Assembly (NCBI RefSeq): GCF_963678635.1
Contig: NC_087063.1
Coordinates: 26,533,649 to 26,597,648, forward strand
Length of the DNA stretch: 64,000 bases
Source: Symsagittifera roscoffensis
Taxonomy: Eukaryota > Xenacoelomorpha > Acoela > Convolutidae
Reading direction: 5' to 3'
Numbering within the stretch: position 1 is the first letter of the stretch; every line of letters begins with the position of its first letter. The notes beneath the pieces are model-generated. The model was not told where the DNA came from. It did not search any database and worked only from the letters and a program-made list of their open reading frames with translations. This document shows positions 9,453 through 20,130 of the stretch, in pieces. The position numbers were made by a program, and so were the translations under genes.

Positions 9453-10268
9453 TCAGGGACACTATCTCTTGTGTTTTTCTACCTCAAAAACTGTCGGAGC
9501 CAATTCGGTTCACTTGCGACATGAGACTAGACAGCTTAAAGGCCACTACCAAAATACCCCCACTCTAGAAAATAAGAACGTCCCCATACTTAGGTCTCAA
9601 AATACCCAAAATACGCGAACGCCGTTAAAAACAGGGTCGGAACAAAACAGGTTACTTTTTATTGGACAATGGAACTTTGATCCATTTCAGATGGATCAAC
9701 CTAAAACTCGCCTTACCTCAACATACTTATCATAAAATGCACTCGGGAAAATTAAATTTGGTACTTACATAGCAGCACACTTGAGAAACAGAGTAACTAA
9801 GCTAATTAATAACTCTAGCATGAATATATTTGATTATAACTTTGATTATAAGAAGTTTTCTAACAATGAGCTCCAATCATAGGAAAAGAGTTTTAATTCA
9901 AGAATGTAGTTTCGGATCTGGACCATTGGGAGACTTCAGTTGTCTACCTTTCCATTGAAGGTTCACTCTGGTTCAGTTGAGTCTTGATTTGCTCTTGTGA
10001 TTGTTCTGTCTCCTATATCAGATAGGACAGCTCTACTCTCGTTTTCTACGACGGAAATTGCGAATAGCAATTTCCCACTGTGTTTATTTGACAACTTTCC
10101 CGCAATTGTAATTCGGTTGTTCTGATTTTATTTTTGATGTTTTCATTTGTCGCGAGAAACCTGAACATGACAGGCTCCATTCGAATTTTTGAAAAAATAA
10201 AATTTATTCCAAAACCACGTATTTCGTGTTCCTCAAGGTCAAACTTCCAGATATGACCGACTGGCACA
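9453..10268 (-). repeat. 3' LTR of copy C (A-type, truncated at its left end)
   Basis: It matches the A LTR at 46,682-47,566 but lacks roughly the first 70 bp on the left and begins at TCAGGGACAC, the palindrome centre. The right end GACCGACTGGCACA is intact and is followed by the polypurine text (TACTCCCCGG on plus) and the C 3' internal region. It contains the 9-bp-stem hairpin. Confidence 0.85.
10053..10075. other. Conserved LTR hairpin, 9-bp stem and 5-nt loop
   Basis: GGAAATTGC, loop GAATA, GCAATTTCC. The identical stem and loop occur in the A LTRs at 26,701-26,723 and 47,351-47,373, although flanking bases vary. Conservation in three LTR copies suggests a structured RNA or DNA element of the LTR. 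Confidence 0.6.
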
Positions 10269-10709
10269 TACTCCCCGGACTCAAGATCGATGTCCTCATC
10301 GCGTGCTGCTGTCTGTCAGTGAATCCCCAGAAACCCGAGTGTTGCTCAAGATACAGTGCCAGTGGTCATTTACAGAAGTTTGCAGCAAACTAAGTTTATC
10401 TACACCCCAAAATTCACAACCATGTAAAATTTTCACACTATCGCTAAACAGCAATCAAAATCTGCACACACCTGCACCATTGAATTTTGGCTTTTTAAGC
10501 TAATATTTTAATAAATTTTTTGTCTTATTCAATCAGGAAATTGTCATGCAGCATTTTGATTTATATAATAGATATAACATATTAATAACAATATCTCGTT
10601 TGTTAAAGTTTCTTTTTCGTGAACCCAGATTTCATCCAATTTCACCCTCGAGCCCCTTTCCCTCCGTCTCAAGACTCAAGACTCTAGAATTCTCCATTGC
10701 GCCACCTGC
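10269..10709 (-). other. 3' internal non-coding region of copy C
   Basis: The polypurine-like tract directly abuts the LTR (TACTCCCCGG on plus). The rest is AT-rich and resembles A at 26,917-27,313 through most of its length, including CACCCCAAAATTCAC-type text and a shared ATTTATATAATAGATATA stretch. No frame is conserved. Confidence 0.65.
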
Positions 10710-13700
10710 TCATCTCGCGTTCTTCGCCTTCGAGGTACCAGACGCAGACGTATTTGACACCGTGATCTGCTTCAACAGTGCCTCTTCGTCATGGGAGCTA
10801 ATCACGATCTCTTCCCAGGCTTTCAGCTGTTCATAGGACCGCATCCATTCCCTTTGCTCCTGCAATCTCTTTGCTTGGTTGGGCAAACTCTTCACCCTCG
10901 ACTCTCGGTTCAAACAGAAGGAATTGTGCAAACTCAGGCTCACGTTCTTCGCCAAGTCCTCCTCTAGTATCGACTCTCTTGCCTTGGTATTGTTTCTTGA
11001 CACTCTACCAACTCTTTTCCAACCTGTCGTGATTGCATTTCGATGAGTCAGCAGAGGTCTCTTGAAAGCCTCCGGTCCTATCTCGGCCAGGAACTGTCGA
11101 TATTTCTTTTGATATTTCTTCATGTGATCCTTCGTTACCATGTACAACCAGGATGTCAACGTCGCTCGAAACCAAGGAAAGAACCTTATGCGGCTTCATA
11201 AGTGTCTGACTTCCATTGCTATGGCGAGTACCTTGCAAGCAGTCTCAAACAACTCAAGTCTCCTGCTGTAATCTATCGCGTATTTCGACTCCGCCGTAGG
11301 CGTCTTCTACTCCCGATACTTCGTTACATTTTCTTCAGTCCATCGTAGAGCCAGCATCGTTCTCACAACCAAGATGGTCCCCTTCTGCTGTTGATCGGGC
11401 AGTCCTAGCGACCTAATTTCTTCCACATCCCAGATCAGGCTGAGGTTCGCGTGATCCGGGTACCAAACTGTGTGTGCCAGACAGTGGCATGAACATTCCC
11501 CATGTGTGAGGTCAATACTCCTAAGGTTGCGCTCTCCTTAGGCTTCTAGGAGAGGCTCAAGTTCCATCATCTTCTCGTGTATCGCGTCGTTCTCCTCCAG
11601 GTTTGGAGCACCACCCATAGGTTTCCCGATCACGTTTTGTCTCTCGTGGTCACTTATGTTTTCACCTTCCAAACCCAAAAGTTCTTCCCCCCAGATTTCA
11701 CTCAAGTCATCCCTCTGTTCTCTCGGCACTATCCCTCGGATTTTCCTCAACAACCTGTAGGATTGATGCGACATCCGAGCCAGTCTTACACACTTGGGCA
11801 CTGTGAAGGCCTTGTCTATCAATACCCTTTGGCTGGATACCTCCACCATCGCCTTGTGCAATGGATAGTGGCTGCCACATAGGTTAGCCATCACTGACCC
11901 CACTAAGGACTTCGCATTTAGAGGCAGACCATAGGCTTCGCTCATGGGAAATCCTATTTCCGCTTCAAGTCCAAGCTTCCAGCTCTTGATGTGTTTCTGG
12001 GTTACCTGCAACACCCCGGGCCATGACTCCACACTCAACGCGGTCACCAAGTGGTGTTCTGACTCTAGCCTCTCCAGTGACTGGAGACTGCACATTCTCG
12101 AGAAGAATCCCAGAGCTGTTGCTAGGTTCACCGTGGTACTCGCGTAACACTCAGCCACTATCTGTATTTCACTCTTCTCCCTCTCGGTAATGTCTTCAAA
12201 CCAGGTTACTAGATCTTCTTTTTGGAAGGACTGTATCCTAACGCATGACCGTTCATCACAGGTGTGCTCGCCATTTCCACACGTCGAGTCAAGACAACTG
12301 CCCGGCTCCATTTTCTTCACCGACCCTAGTTTACTGGTTGCTTCACTTGACTCCTTCGCCTGAGGCAAGATCAGTTTGTGCACTATGCTCAATGTCGCCA
12401 GATCTTCGTCCTCCGCCGGTGCTAATCTCACTCGCTCCGTGACTTCCTCGATCAGGCTCGCATGCGGATTTGGACACCAGGAGGGCCTCAGCAATTTCCA
12501 CACCACTCCCATATTCGTGACCAACATGCCATTCCCGTTACCCATCTTCAGCTCGACTCTTTTACTTGAGCGCGGCACACTTATCACCTCTGGTGTTTTC
12601 TCGAGAATCAAACCCAAGCTCGGTCTCTTTCTCTCTCTACAGTGTCTATTTCCACTATCTTCTCTGTCCAAAACTTTAGTAGCTCCGCCACCTCGTAGTT
12701 TCTGTGAGCGCCTCCGGCTTCCGAGTCCAGGAAAGGGTTGTACGCCATCCCCATCACTCCAGACACATACTGGTATTCTCCCTTCTTATTGGGTTTCAAG
12801 TACTCTCCGGACGAGGCCAAGTTACGGTGCACGTCGTGTTTCTCCTCAAGCTTCTTGTTGTAGAATCTCCGTATCTCATCTAACTTCCTATGGCTCTCTA
12901 GAGACTGCCTGGAACCAACCTCCTTTTCTATCCCAGTACTCTGGTATATATTCAGGATGACTGCTGAGACTCTCCTTTCCACTGCTTTACTCCCGACTAC
13001 TCTTTGTTGACATGCTAGGATGGTGCTGTCAGTCATCACCGACATTATCCACCTCAAGAAACAAGTAGCGTCTCTCCTCCTTGCCAGGCTCAAGCCTGAG
13101 TTATCCCTAGCAACGTATTGCATCAATGTCTGATATATTTCTAGACTCTTTCCACCCAACTTCAACTTGTCGTGCGAGGTCAGCGTTTCTAATTCTATTC
13201 CCACCAGGCTCCACGCGAACATCAATTGTCCCGCTGTTCTAACGAAGGGAATCGCCATCAACGGCGACGCTGACGAGGGTGTCCTCATCGCTTCTTCAAA
13301 ATGATCCCTTAACAAGTTCTGCCAAGTTCTCTTCAGTTGGCTCCCCAATTCCAATTTGTTAATCTCAGCCTTCCGCTGAGTAGCCCAGTTGCATCGTTTG
13401 CGTGACACTCCACTGTCGAGTTTCTTTGGGCAGTCTTCCAATTCCTTCAATGTTTCCAGGGCCACCCACCACAGCCGGGAGGTGTTCCTCGTTTTTTTTC
13501 CTCTCAAGAGGATCGCTAGTTACTTGCTTCCCAGTGGCCTGGTGTTCATTTGAGACCCATTCTTTGCCAACGTCTACTTCCCATGTCTGCCCGCTCGTCG
13601 AACCTCGTTTCATCTTTGTCCTCTGAGGCTTGATGTATTCTTCCGTTGTCGAGTTGGTGGGAACCTCCATCTCTCTTTCCACCTCGAGCAGTTTCCTTGG

Positions 13701-14368
13701 TTCGTAGCTACTCTCGTAGGCTGCCGTCTTCCATGGTGCCAGAACCATGGGGGCCGTCTCTTGCAAGTTTTTCTCCGAGACTGCATCCGCCGAAGGACTA
13801 CCCAACCCGTCTACCTCTCTCTTTCTCTTGCGAGAATTCTTATCTTTACTTGGGGGCGTTGCCGTTATCATCACTGATTCGACCTTTTTGTCTCCATCCA
13901 ATCCTTCCAACTCTTGCCTCTCCCTGCTCGAGCCTTAAGGATCTTAGTATTTTTAATTATATTACTAGTTTCGACCTTATCCCCCCTTACACTTTCAATT
14001 ATTTTATTGACAGTTTTTTGTTTCAGAGTAGAGCTGTCTTTACATTCGTCTTCTTTGGTCTTCAGTGGTGCCTTTCTCAACTCGACCATCTTCTTCAGCA
14101 GCTCTCCTCTTGCTTTTTCCTCCAGACCTGTCCCCATCAGGACAGGTTCTCCGAACTTCACCACTGTGTCCCACAGTTCTTCCTTGAAATCGTCTAGTGT
14201 GATCTCGCTATTCACTTCTCGATTAAACTCTCTCAAGAATTCTCGCCAAGCGTCCTCATCCTGACTCCCTAGTAACATAGTCTTGTTTCCCTCGAAGGTA
14301 TTATTTTCCCTTTCTTCTGCACTCAAGAGTATCAATCCCATATTGGAAGTCTCACTCATCAGTGGCAA
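10710..14368 (-). pseudogene. ORF4 of copy C: large 3' ORF in the env position
   Basis: This is the most complete ORF4 here, about 1,200 residues over five frames: 14,368-13,871, 13,910-13,365, 13,507-12,608, 12,671-11,538 and 11,159-10,710. It opens with SETSNMG, has a basic NLS-like stretch (RKRKREV) and a long helical middle. A Cys-rich segment near 12,250-12,310 (CLDSTCGNGEHTC) precedes GECSCHC near 11,490, and the C-terminus is basic and helical. A TAG at 11,538 and other stops break it. Its place before the 3' LTR is that of env, but I see no signal peptide or convincing membrane segment, so I do not call it an envelope protein. A carries a diverged copy at 27,314-30,990, which shows it was under selection. 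No family is recognised. Confidence 0.7.
13871..13910 (-). other. Conserved 40-nt minus-one overlap at the start of ORF4
   Basis: The first ORF4 frame ends at TGA (13,871) and the next frame overlaps it by 40 nt in the minus-one register. The same overlap, with the same length and direction, occurs at 7,556-7,595 and in the diverged copy A at 30,354-30,393. The second frame has no ATG there; its first possible start in the overlap is TTG. Both contain ACAAAAAGG just before the stop. Candidate minus-one frameshift site, though the slippery sequence is not canonical. Confidence 0.5.
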
Positions 14369-14539
14369 CTCTAGATTCTTGCGGGGAGATGAGGTCAGAG
14401 GTGGCGTGGCAGTGTCTGCCTAATATTCTCCGCTCAGATCCATCAACAGTTCTTGAGTGGTGAATTCCTCCTCCGCTGGTTTTGGTTCAAGCGTGTTCCC
14501 CACTTCCATCTCCTCTCCTGCCTTGCTGAGAGTCTCATC

Positions 14540-15107
14540 CAAAGACCTCGTCCTGCTCTTTTCATGCATCCAAAGCCTGCTCTTTTCATGCATCCAAAGA
14601 CCTCATCGAGCCGATCAATGTGGTCCTACAGGGGCGGTGTTGCTATGACTACGTCATCCACGTAACACATTACAAGATTCCCGTACTTCTTTGTCACTCT
14701 GGTCAAAGCCTGAGCCATCAGTCTTTGAAAAGTGGCCGTTGCGTTGCACAAGCCGAAAGTCATCCTCTTTCACTGGTACAACCCCAACTCACACGCGAAT
14801 CCGGTCTTTTCTATATCCTTCTTCCGCAGAGGGACCCGCCAGAAGGCAGAACCCAAGCCCAATGTGGTGAAGAGCTTGGCATCACTAAGTTTAGAGAGGC
14901 TTTCGTCTATTCGCGGTATCGGGTACGCGTCTTTTATCGTTACCGCGTTCAAGTAGTGAAAGTAGCAACAAAACCTCAGCTGCCCCCTTTCTTTTTCGCC
15001 ATTACTACCTCGCAAGCCCATGGCGATTTCGAGGTTTCTATCATGTCGTATTCGAGCAACATTTCTATTTCCGCTCGGCACGCTTCCGATTTATGTGGCG
15101 TCATTTG
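14540..15107 (-). pseudogene. Reverse transcriptase fragment joined to ORF4 of copy C
   Basis: It matches B at about 20,917-21,450, covering the region upstream of RT motif A to the segment after YVDD. It shares the motif A Asp-to-Gly change (TTLGLGSAF) with B. The left join has the duplicated 24-bp CCTGCTCTTTTCATGC... text. The right join at about 15,107 runs straight into a piece of A-type LTR. There is no gag, RNase H or integrase next to it, so this is a recombination remnant and not a working Pol. Confidence 0.8.
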
Positions 15108-15175
15108 TCAACTCTCCCTACCTCAACATAACAATTATAAAACACACTCAAGAAAACTAAATTGGGTACCCACAT
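15108..15175 (-). repeat. Left remnant of the 3' LTR of element A
   Basis: About 60 bp (ACCTCAACATAACAATT... to ...GGGTACCCACAT) match the A LTR at 47,030-47,086. The LTR continues at 26,437 after element B. The first 350 bp or so of this LTR are missing, replaced by the RT fragment of copy C. The exact join is uncertain by about 10 bp. Confidence 0.8.
15171..15175. repeat. Target-site duplication of element B (left copy, CACAT)
   Basis: CACAT lies directly before the TG start of the left B LTR. The same five bases follow the CA end of the right LTR at 26,432-26,436. The uninterrupted A LTR at 47,078-47,092 reads CTCACATACCAG, with one CACAT. A 5-bp duplication fits Ty3/gypsy integration. 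Confidence 0.85.
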
Positions 15176-16081
15176 TGTAACATTCGCCTGGAAGTACATA
15201 TCGACGGAAAATAAAGCTAAGCTAGAAAACGACTGGCCAGCGTCTAAACTAAGCTCTACATGCTTTTCACCGTCTCTACCAAAGCCAGTTCTTTTGGTGG
15301 TTTTTCTAACATCGGGTCGACAAAAACGTTATTGTTCTCCGGCTTGGACCAGAACGCTCAAAATAACTTAATTACATGCAGAAAAAGTGAGATCATGGCT
15401 GGGTCTCAGGATCCCCAGACCACGAGGTCACTTTTAAAATCAAGGCTACTACTATTTATTGAGTTATTATTGTTCAGTAGATAAAAATCATCATGTCCAT
15501 TGAAGATGGATCAACCCTTTCCCCCAACTCCTAGCTTCTCATCCTTGAAAAATGAATTCAAATGTTAATTAAATTCAATTCAAGACATAACCGGGAAGCT
15601 AAAGGTTTATATAAAAGAGTTTCAGTTCAACTACCGAGACCCCTCCGGATTCCTGAATCCGGGGAAATAACGTCCTTATCTTTCTTCCGGAAGGTTGTCT
15701 TCTACCCTTCACCGTTGTTGTGAGCGGCCTTGCAACTATTGTAGCGACACAATACTTGCAACTCGGATCGGTCTCTGCTAACTCTGCAGTTCGTTGTTGT
15801 TTTTCAATCACAATTCTCGTAGTTATCGCTATCGCAACTATTGTTGTTCTGATTTTATTCTGGTTTTCTTCCAAAATGGCCGTTTTTGACGCTTCTCAGA
15901 TTTATTACGTCATCACTTCGAATTTTTAAAATTTCAAAATACCAGAATATCTTGACCTTCACCGTTTGACTAATCGTCCCAATAACGTTGTCAATCTCTT
16001 AAAACCTTCAATTCGGAAGGTTAGCTGCTAAAATGTCGAATCTGTCAAATCTGCAGTTTTGTTCATTCTGGTCGAATGTCA
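15176..16081 (-). repeat. 3' LTR of element B (906 bp)
   Basis: It begins TGTAACATTCGCC and ends GAATGTCA on the plus strand. It pairs with 25,520-26,431. It includes a perfect short hairpin (CCGGATTC, CT, GAATCCGG) at about 15,646-15,663 within an ACCCCTCCGGATT motif that recurs in the B leader. A TATATAAA-like stretch lies near 15,610. The sequence is unrelated to the A LTR over most of its length. Confidence 0.95.
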
Positions 16082-16819
16082 CATTCCCCGGACAGCCCGG
16101 TCAAGGTCACCATTGAATTTCGCAATATTCGTAAAATTGGTACAGTTTCATCGAACAGAAATTACAAAATGCACGAAATTACTTTTATCCGCGTCATATC
16201 GACTCACTGCAGAATATAAATGGCATCATACTACATTGCTATAGCCTTCTAAATTTATTCACTAATCTGCACTTTGAGGATCTGACTTAAGATAAAACAT
16301 TTTTTCTGACTTTTTCTCCTAGGTTTTAAAAGGTGTTAGTTTGCAGGACAGTCCTGCTAACCAACAAGCTAAAAATTATCCTACTATGCTTCTGCCCTTC
16401 GGAAATCTTGCTTGTTATTGTCCTGAATATTAAAATTAGGGAACTCTGTGGTTAGAAAGAACAATGAAAAAATCTCCCTCTTCAAGAGATTAGCCAAGTC
16501 TTTCATGTCACCAAAAAGTGATCAGTTTTCCTAGTTGATTAAAAACAATCATGCAGGCTGGAATATTTAAATATACTCTTTGCTCAAGCCTTTCTAAATA
16601 AATAGTAAGTGTCTCTAAAGCCACTAACTAAAATCAAAATACAAATTTTTAAATGCAATAAATTCTTTAAGGTTCAAAACTCAACTTAATGTTTCAGTTT
16701 TCAATTAAAACTTGGTTGCTTAGTTTCTCACTTGAGTTTTCGTCACACACATAAAACAATTTTGAGTTTTAACTTCTTCTCTCCCGTCACTTCTTCGTCT
16801 CTTGTCTCTCTTGTTATTC
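16082..16819 (-). other. 3' non-coding region of element B
   Basis: Beside the LTR, the minus strand reads TCCGGGGAATG, a likely polypurine tract similar to that of A. The remainder is AT-rich without a conserved frame or any trace of ORF3 or ORF4. In A and E this interval would hold about 8-9 kb of coding sequence, so it marks the large 3' deletion of B. Confidence 0.7.
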
Positions 16820-17575
16820 TTAATTTTTTATTATCAAGTTTTTAGTGTGGGTAAGTCCTAACCCCACTCCCCGGACAAAAATATCCATCGACGTCCCCGT
16901 CGATCGCATACCGGATATCGAGTCGAAGTTCGAAGCCGGAATGAGTAGTTGCCCTTCCTGGGCAGCCCAGGAAGGATCACCTCGTTCGGTCTTCATGTAT
17001 TTCATGCTTTCACGATCTACATCTTGAATCGTGACACTGGTCTCTTTGGGGTCTGATGTCGTTTCGTTCAGCCGATCCAAGACTCGCAGATTTGTGAGAT
17101 CTTGTTCGTAGGACTCCTGTTGCTCGTCGTCGAATTCTACTTCGGGTTTCGACCGGTCCTCGATCCATTCCTGGTCGTGGTCATCTACTATGTCGATGTC
17201 TCGTGACACTATTAATCCTTCCAGACCTACCACTTCTTCCACTATCTTTTTCAGATATATCCTGTCTACTACAAAGTCGCCACCGTAAGGGTTATATTTC
17301 TTCTCGGGTCTTGTCCCGTCGTTCTGTCGAGTCTGTACCGTGAACGGAAGATCTGGTTCCAAGTTTTTGGGGACCTCCATTTGTTCAGGGTCTTGCCAGT
17401 CTTCTTCTGCGTAGGGTAAAGTTTCATCGTCTGCTTCAATCACCTCATTTGCGTCCAGGTCCATTGGTTTACTTGTTCCTTCCTCTATGACTTCATTTCC
17501 ATCGATCTTTTCCCTGGTGCCCTTCTCATTGACCTCACAAGCAGGGTCCATCATTAGATAATCCCCTTCTTCCAT
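16820..17575 (-). CDS. Acidic Pol extension of element B, cut before the macro-like domain
   Basis: This 251-residue open frame is rich in Asp and Glu. It carries the shared landmarks DPACEVNEKGTREK, YNPYGGDFVVDRI, VGLEGLIVSRDIDIVDD and FVRGVGLGLTHTKN, which line up with A (36,440-37,150), E and D (52,450-53,060). In those copies the LTHTKN motif leads into the macro-like domain. Here the frame ends a few residues later, so B has lost that domain. The frame is probably continuous with integrase in the intact element, since no start codon is conserved. Role unknown; an acidic tail could act in targeting or protein contacts. Confidence 0.7.
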   Translation of the reverse strand: MEEGDYLMMDPACEVNEKGTREKIDGNEVIEEGTSKPMDLDANEVIEADDETLPYAEEDWQDPEQMEVPKNLEPDLPFTVQTRQNDGTRPEKKYNPYGGDFVVDRIYLKKIVEEVVGLEGLIVSRDIDIVDDHDQEWIEDRSKPEVEFDDEQQESYEQDLTNLRVLDRLNETTSDPKETSVTIQDVDRESMKYMKTERGDPSWAAQEGQLLIPASNFDSISGMRSTGTSMDIFVRGVGLGLTHTKNLIIKN

Positions 17576-17579
17576 GTCT

Positions 17580-18850
17580 GCAGGTATACACCAGTCTTTT
17601 GTCGATGGATTGTGTGGTTTAATGTTTTCGTAATGCGCGGCTCGGTCAGTACTCAGTCTCTAAAAGCGTCCCTCCTGGTGCACTTCGGTAATCATGAAAG
17701 GTCCCCTTCACTATTTTAGGAGCTTTTTTGTTCCTTTCGGTGGTATAACGTTCTGAAATACCCATACATAGTCTCCCACCGAGTAAGCTATTGCACCAGC
17801 TGCTTTCTTGTCAAATTTTCTTCTCTGCCTTGCCTGTGCTCTTTCGTTCAACTCTTTCGCTTGGTATGAGGTAGCGATCACTGTCAGGGTCCTGGTACAC
17901 CTCTCTATCCAGATCCCTTGCACGAGTTTCCACTAGTAGTATTTCGTCTACAAAGATCGTTCAACTCCTGTTGACGTCTAATCATATCCCTCACGAAGAC
18001 CTGTGGAGACGTTTTCTTTCCCTCATACTCTCGGTAGAAAAAAGTCAAGGGTAGAGACTTCTCGGGTCCAGTCAGCATCATGTGTGGACTAACTCCGGTG
18101 GTGGAGTGTTGCGTGCTATTATAGGCTCCCATCAACTGTGGAAGGTATCTGTCCCAATCGGTCATGTACCTGGAACAAAATACCCTCAGCATCGACACTA
18201 ACGTTCTATTCTGCCTTTCCACTAAGCCATTCGTCTGGGGATAGTATGTCGTGGAATGAGCTTGAGCAACCTGTGAGCGTCTCATAAGCTCTTTCGTTAG
18301 TTCTCCTACGAAAGCTGTTCCGTTATCCGATTGAAACGTCATCGGACAACCATGTCTCGCTATTCACGTATTGATCAGGTGGTCGCACGTCTCTTCCGCC
18401 GAGGCAGTTATGCAGGGCACGGCCTCTGCATACTTCGTGAAGTGATCTATCATGACAAAGACCTGATTATAACCACTGTCTGTAATGCATATCTTTTGGT
18501 GATCTATCTGCACCACCTCGTTGAATTCAGATGACTCGATCGATTGTAAGGGAAATTGCAATTTCCTTGGATCCTTGACCTGTTGGCATAACAGGAACGC
18601 TGTTACCCACTTCTCACATGCCTTTTTCATTCCAGGCCACTCAAAGCGCTTCAGGATCCTCTGATACACTTTGTCAATCCCCTGATGGCCCATCTGATCA
18701 TGCGACCTGAATAATAGTTCTGTCTGATAGAGTTGCGGCAACACTATCGCGTTATACTTGTATAGGATATGTCTTCTTCTCTTCTCTTGCAAGCCACAAT
18801 TCCGTCCTTGTTCAGATACAACCTCCCCTCTTTCTGCATGAAGTACTGTC
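17580..18850 (-). pseudogene. Integrase of element B
   Basis: The HHCC region shows SHDQMGHQG, but the second Cys pair is damaged (CEKWVTAFLLC; A has CEKCIKACLAC). The catalytic triad is readable: Asp in VVQIDHQ, Asp in FQSDNGTAF and Glu in NGLVERQ. The C-terminal part has GDYVWVFQNV and the LSTGRAAHYEN-type end. A TGA at about 18,361 interrupts the core (Trp in the relatives). A 90-bp patch copied from the linker replaces sequence at 17,851-17,940 and shifts the frame. The piece at 18,364-18,792 carries HHCC and the first Asp; 17,905-18,342 carries the other two. Confidence 0.85.
17851..17940 (-). repeat. 90-bp patch copied from the Pol linker into integrase
   Basis: The 90 bases are identical, as far as I can read, to 19,187-19,276 in the same orientation. 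The source encodes part of the linker (DLDREVYQDPDSDRY). In the integrase region of A and D no such text is present. Short identical bases at the edges suggest template switching or gene conversion. Confidence 0.9.
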
Positions 18851-18860
18851 TCAGAATACG

Positions 18861-20130
18861 TTAACTGTCTTCCTCCAGGTCAACTTTGTCTGGTGCACCA
18901 TTTTCTATCCACCTCTTCAGGTTGCTGGTCATGCGGTCATTTCTCTGCGCCCTTAGTAGGTCCGAGAGTCTGTATCTCGCCTTCAAGTATGTCTTCATGA
19001 CCCTCATCTGACTATTCAGCTCATTGGGTTGGTGTGGGTCTTCTTCCATCTTAACGCACCAAATCTTCGCCAACGGCTGTGTTTCTTGTTTGAACGGCTG
19101 AAGATCAGTCCTGACTACCTCCTTTTGTGGCAACAGACTTATCGAACGTTTCTATTGTTTCCAAATCATCCGCTGCGTTGTCAAAGACTCTTTCGCTTGG
19201 TATGAGGTAGCGATCACTGTCAGGGTCCTGGTACACCTCTCTATCCAGATCCCTTGCACGAGTTTCCACTAGTAGTGTGTGGATCGCTAGTTCTGACAGG
19301 TCTGATCCCGAGCTCGAGTTCCTGTCTGAGTAGGTGTCAATTCCTGAGTTTCGGGAACTGTCATCTGTTGAAGAGTCTGTGATGGAGTCTGCACCCTCCT
19401 CCAGATCAGTTCTGTGCCTTCTTCGCATCCATCTGATATCCCCGGACAAAACTCTGTTCCCCAGGTCTTGTTTCTCGTCAGGAACTTTTTCATCTATCTC
19501 AGACTCCGCGGACAAACTTCCTTGTCCCGGGTGTTGATCTTGAACTCGCTGGCTCCTCTCATCGTTCGTCTCCCCGGACAAACAAACTTGCACCAGGTTT
19601 CGTTCAGTCTTTTCACCTTCTTTATCCTGGTCCACAAAGGTAACGGTTTTCCTTCGCGTATTGCTCCCCTGTTCTTTCTGTCCGTAAGAAGTACTGGTTA
19701 TAACCTCATGTGGTATTGAGGATACTAGTTGCTGAACTATTGACCTACAATCCCTCTCGATGTCTTTGTGTTGTCGTATTGACTGCATGGTCTTCACCTT
19801 CTCGCTGACTGTCAGTGATGCCATGGCTGCTGCCCACTCGGAGTCGTCTCTGGTCACTTCTCTCTATAACAATCCACCCAGCATCCGCATCACTTGCGGT
19901 GTGACCTGCACCGTTTTATCCAATAATGAGAGGCTGTTTATGTTCATGCGAGATAGTTCCTGCTGGACCAGGTTTGAGCGCAGCAACAAATCCAAGGGCA
20001 CCGGGTCACTTTTGGATAGGATTTTTATCTCAGCTGCTTTCTCGGCAGGTAACTCAGGATGTCCTGGAATTGGATGTCCAGTTTTGTCCAACCATCTCGT
20101 TAAGGGAAGCGCTTCATAAGTTTCTTTGTC
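18861..20130 (-). pseudogene. Long linker between RNase H and integrase (element B)
   Basis: About 400 residues in several frames (20,289-19,864; 19,857-19,105; 19,133-18,861). It opens with GHPELPAEKAAEIK and DLLLRSNLVQQ, has a charged low-complexity middle, then LKARYRLSDLLRAQRNDRM leading to the integrase zinc region. D has the same linker at 50,145-51,340. In A only the ends remain. Conservation in B and D, which differ a lot elsewhere, suggests a real part of Pol, but I recognise no domain. Frameshifts and stops are present. Confidence 0.65.

Larger units (their letters stand above)
8561..10365. repeat. Long imperfect palindrome made of two LTRs
   Basis: 8,561-9,380 is the reverse complement of 9,453-10,365, with differences and a gap of about 90 bp in the left arm. 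The centre, 9,381-9,452, belongs only to the left LTR. Each arm holds an A-type LTR plus about 100 bp of adjacent 3' internal sequence. Head-to-head insertion, an inverted duplication or a chimeric assembly join would all give this structure. Confidence 0.85.

Noticed and set aside
10710-14368. ORF4 as an envelope glycoprotein
   Set aside because: Position and Cys clusters fit, but I see no signal peptide, furin-like site or strong membrane segment. Left as unknown.
15600-15860. TATA box (near 15,610) and AATAAA (near 15,854) as promoter and polyadenylation signal of the B LTR
   Set aside because: Both strings exist, but on the minus strand AATAAA comes before TATA, the wrong order for one transcript start and end. 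Not supported.
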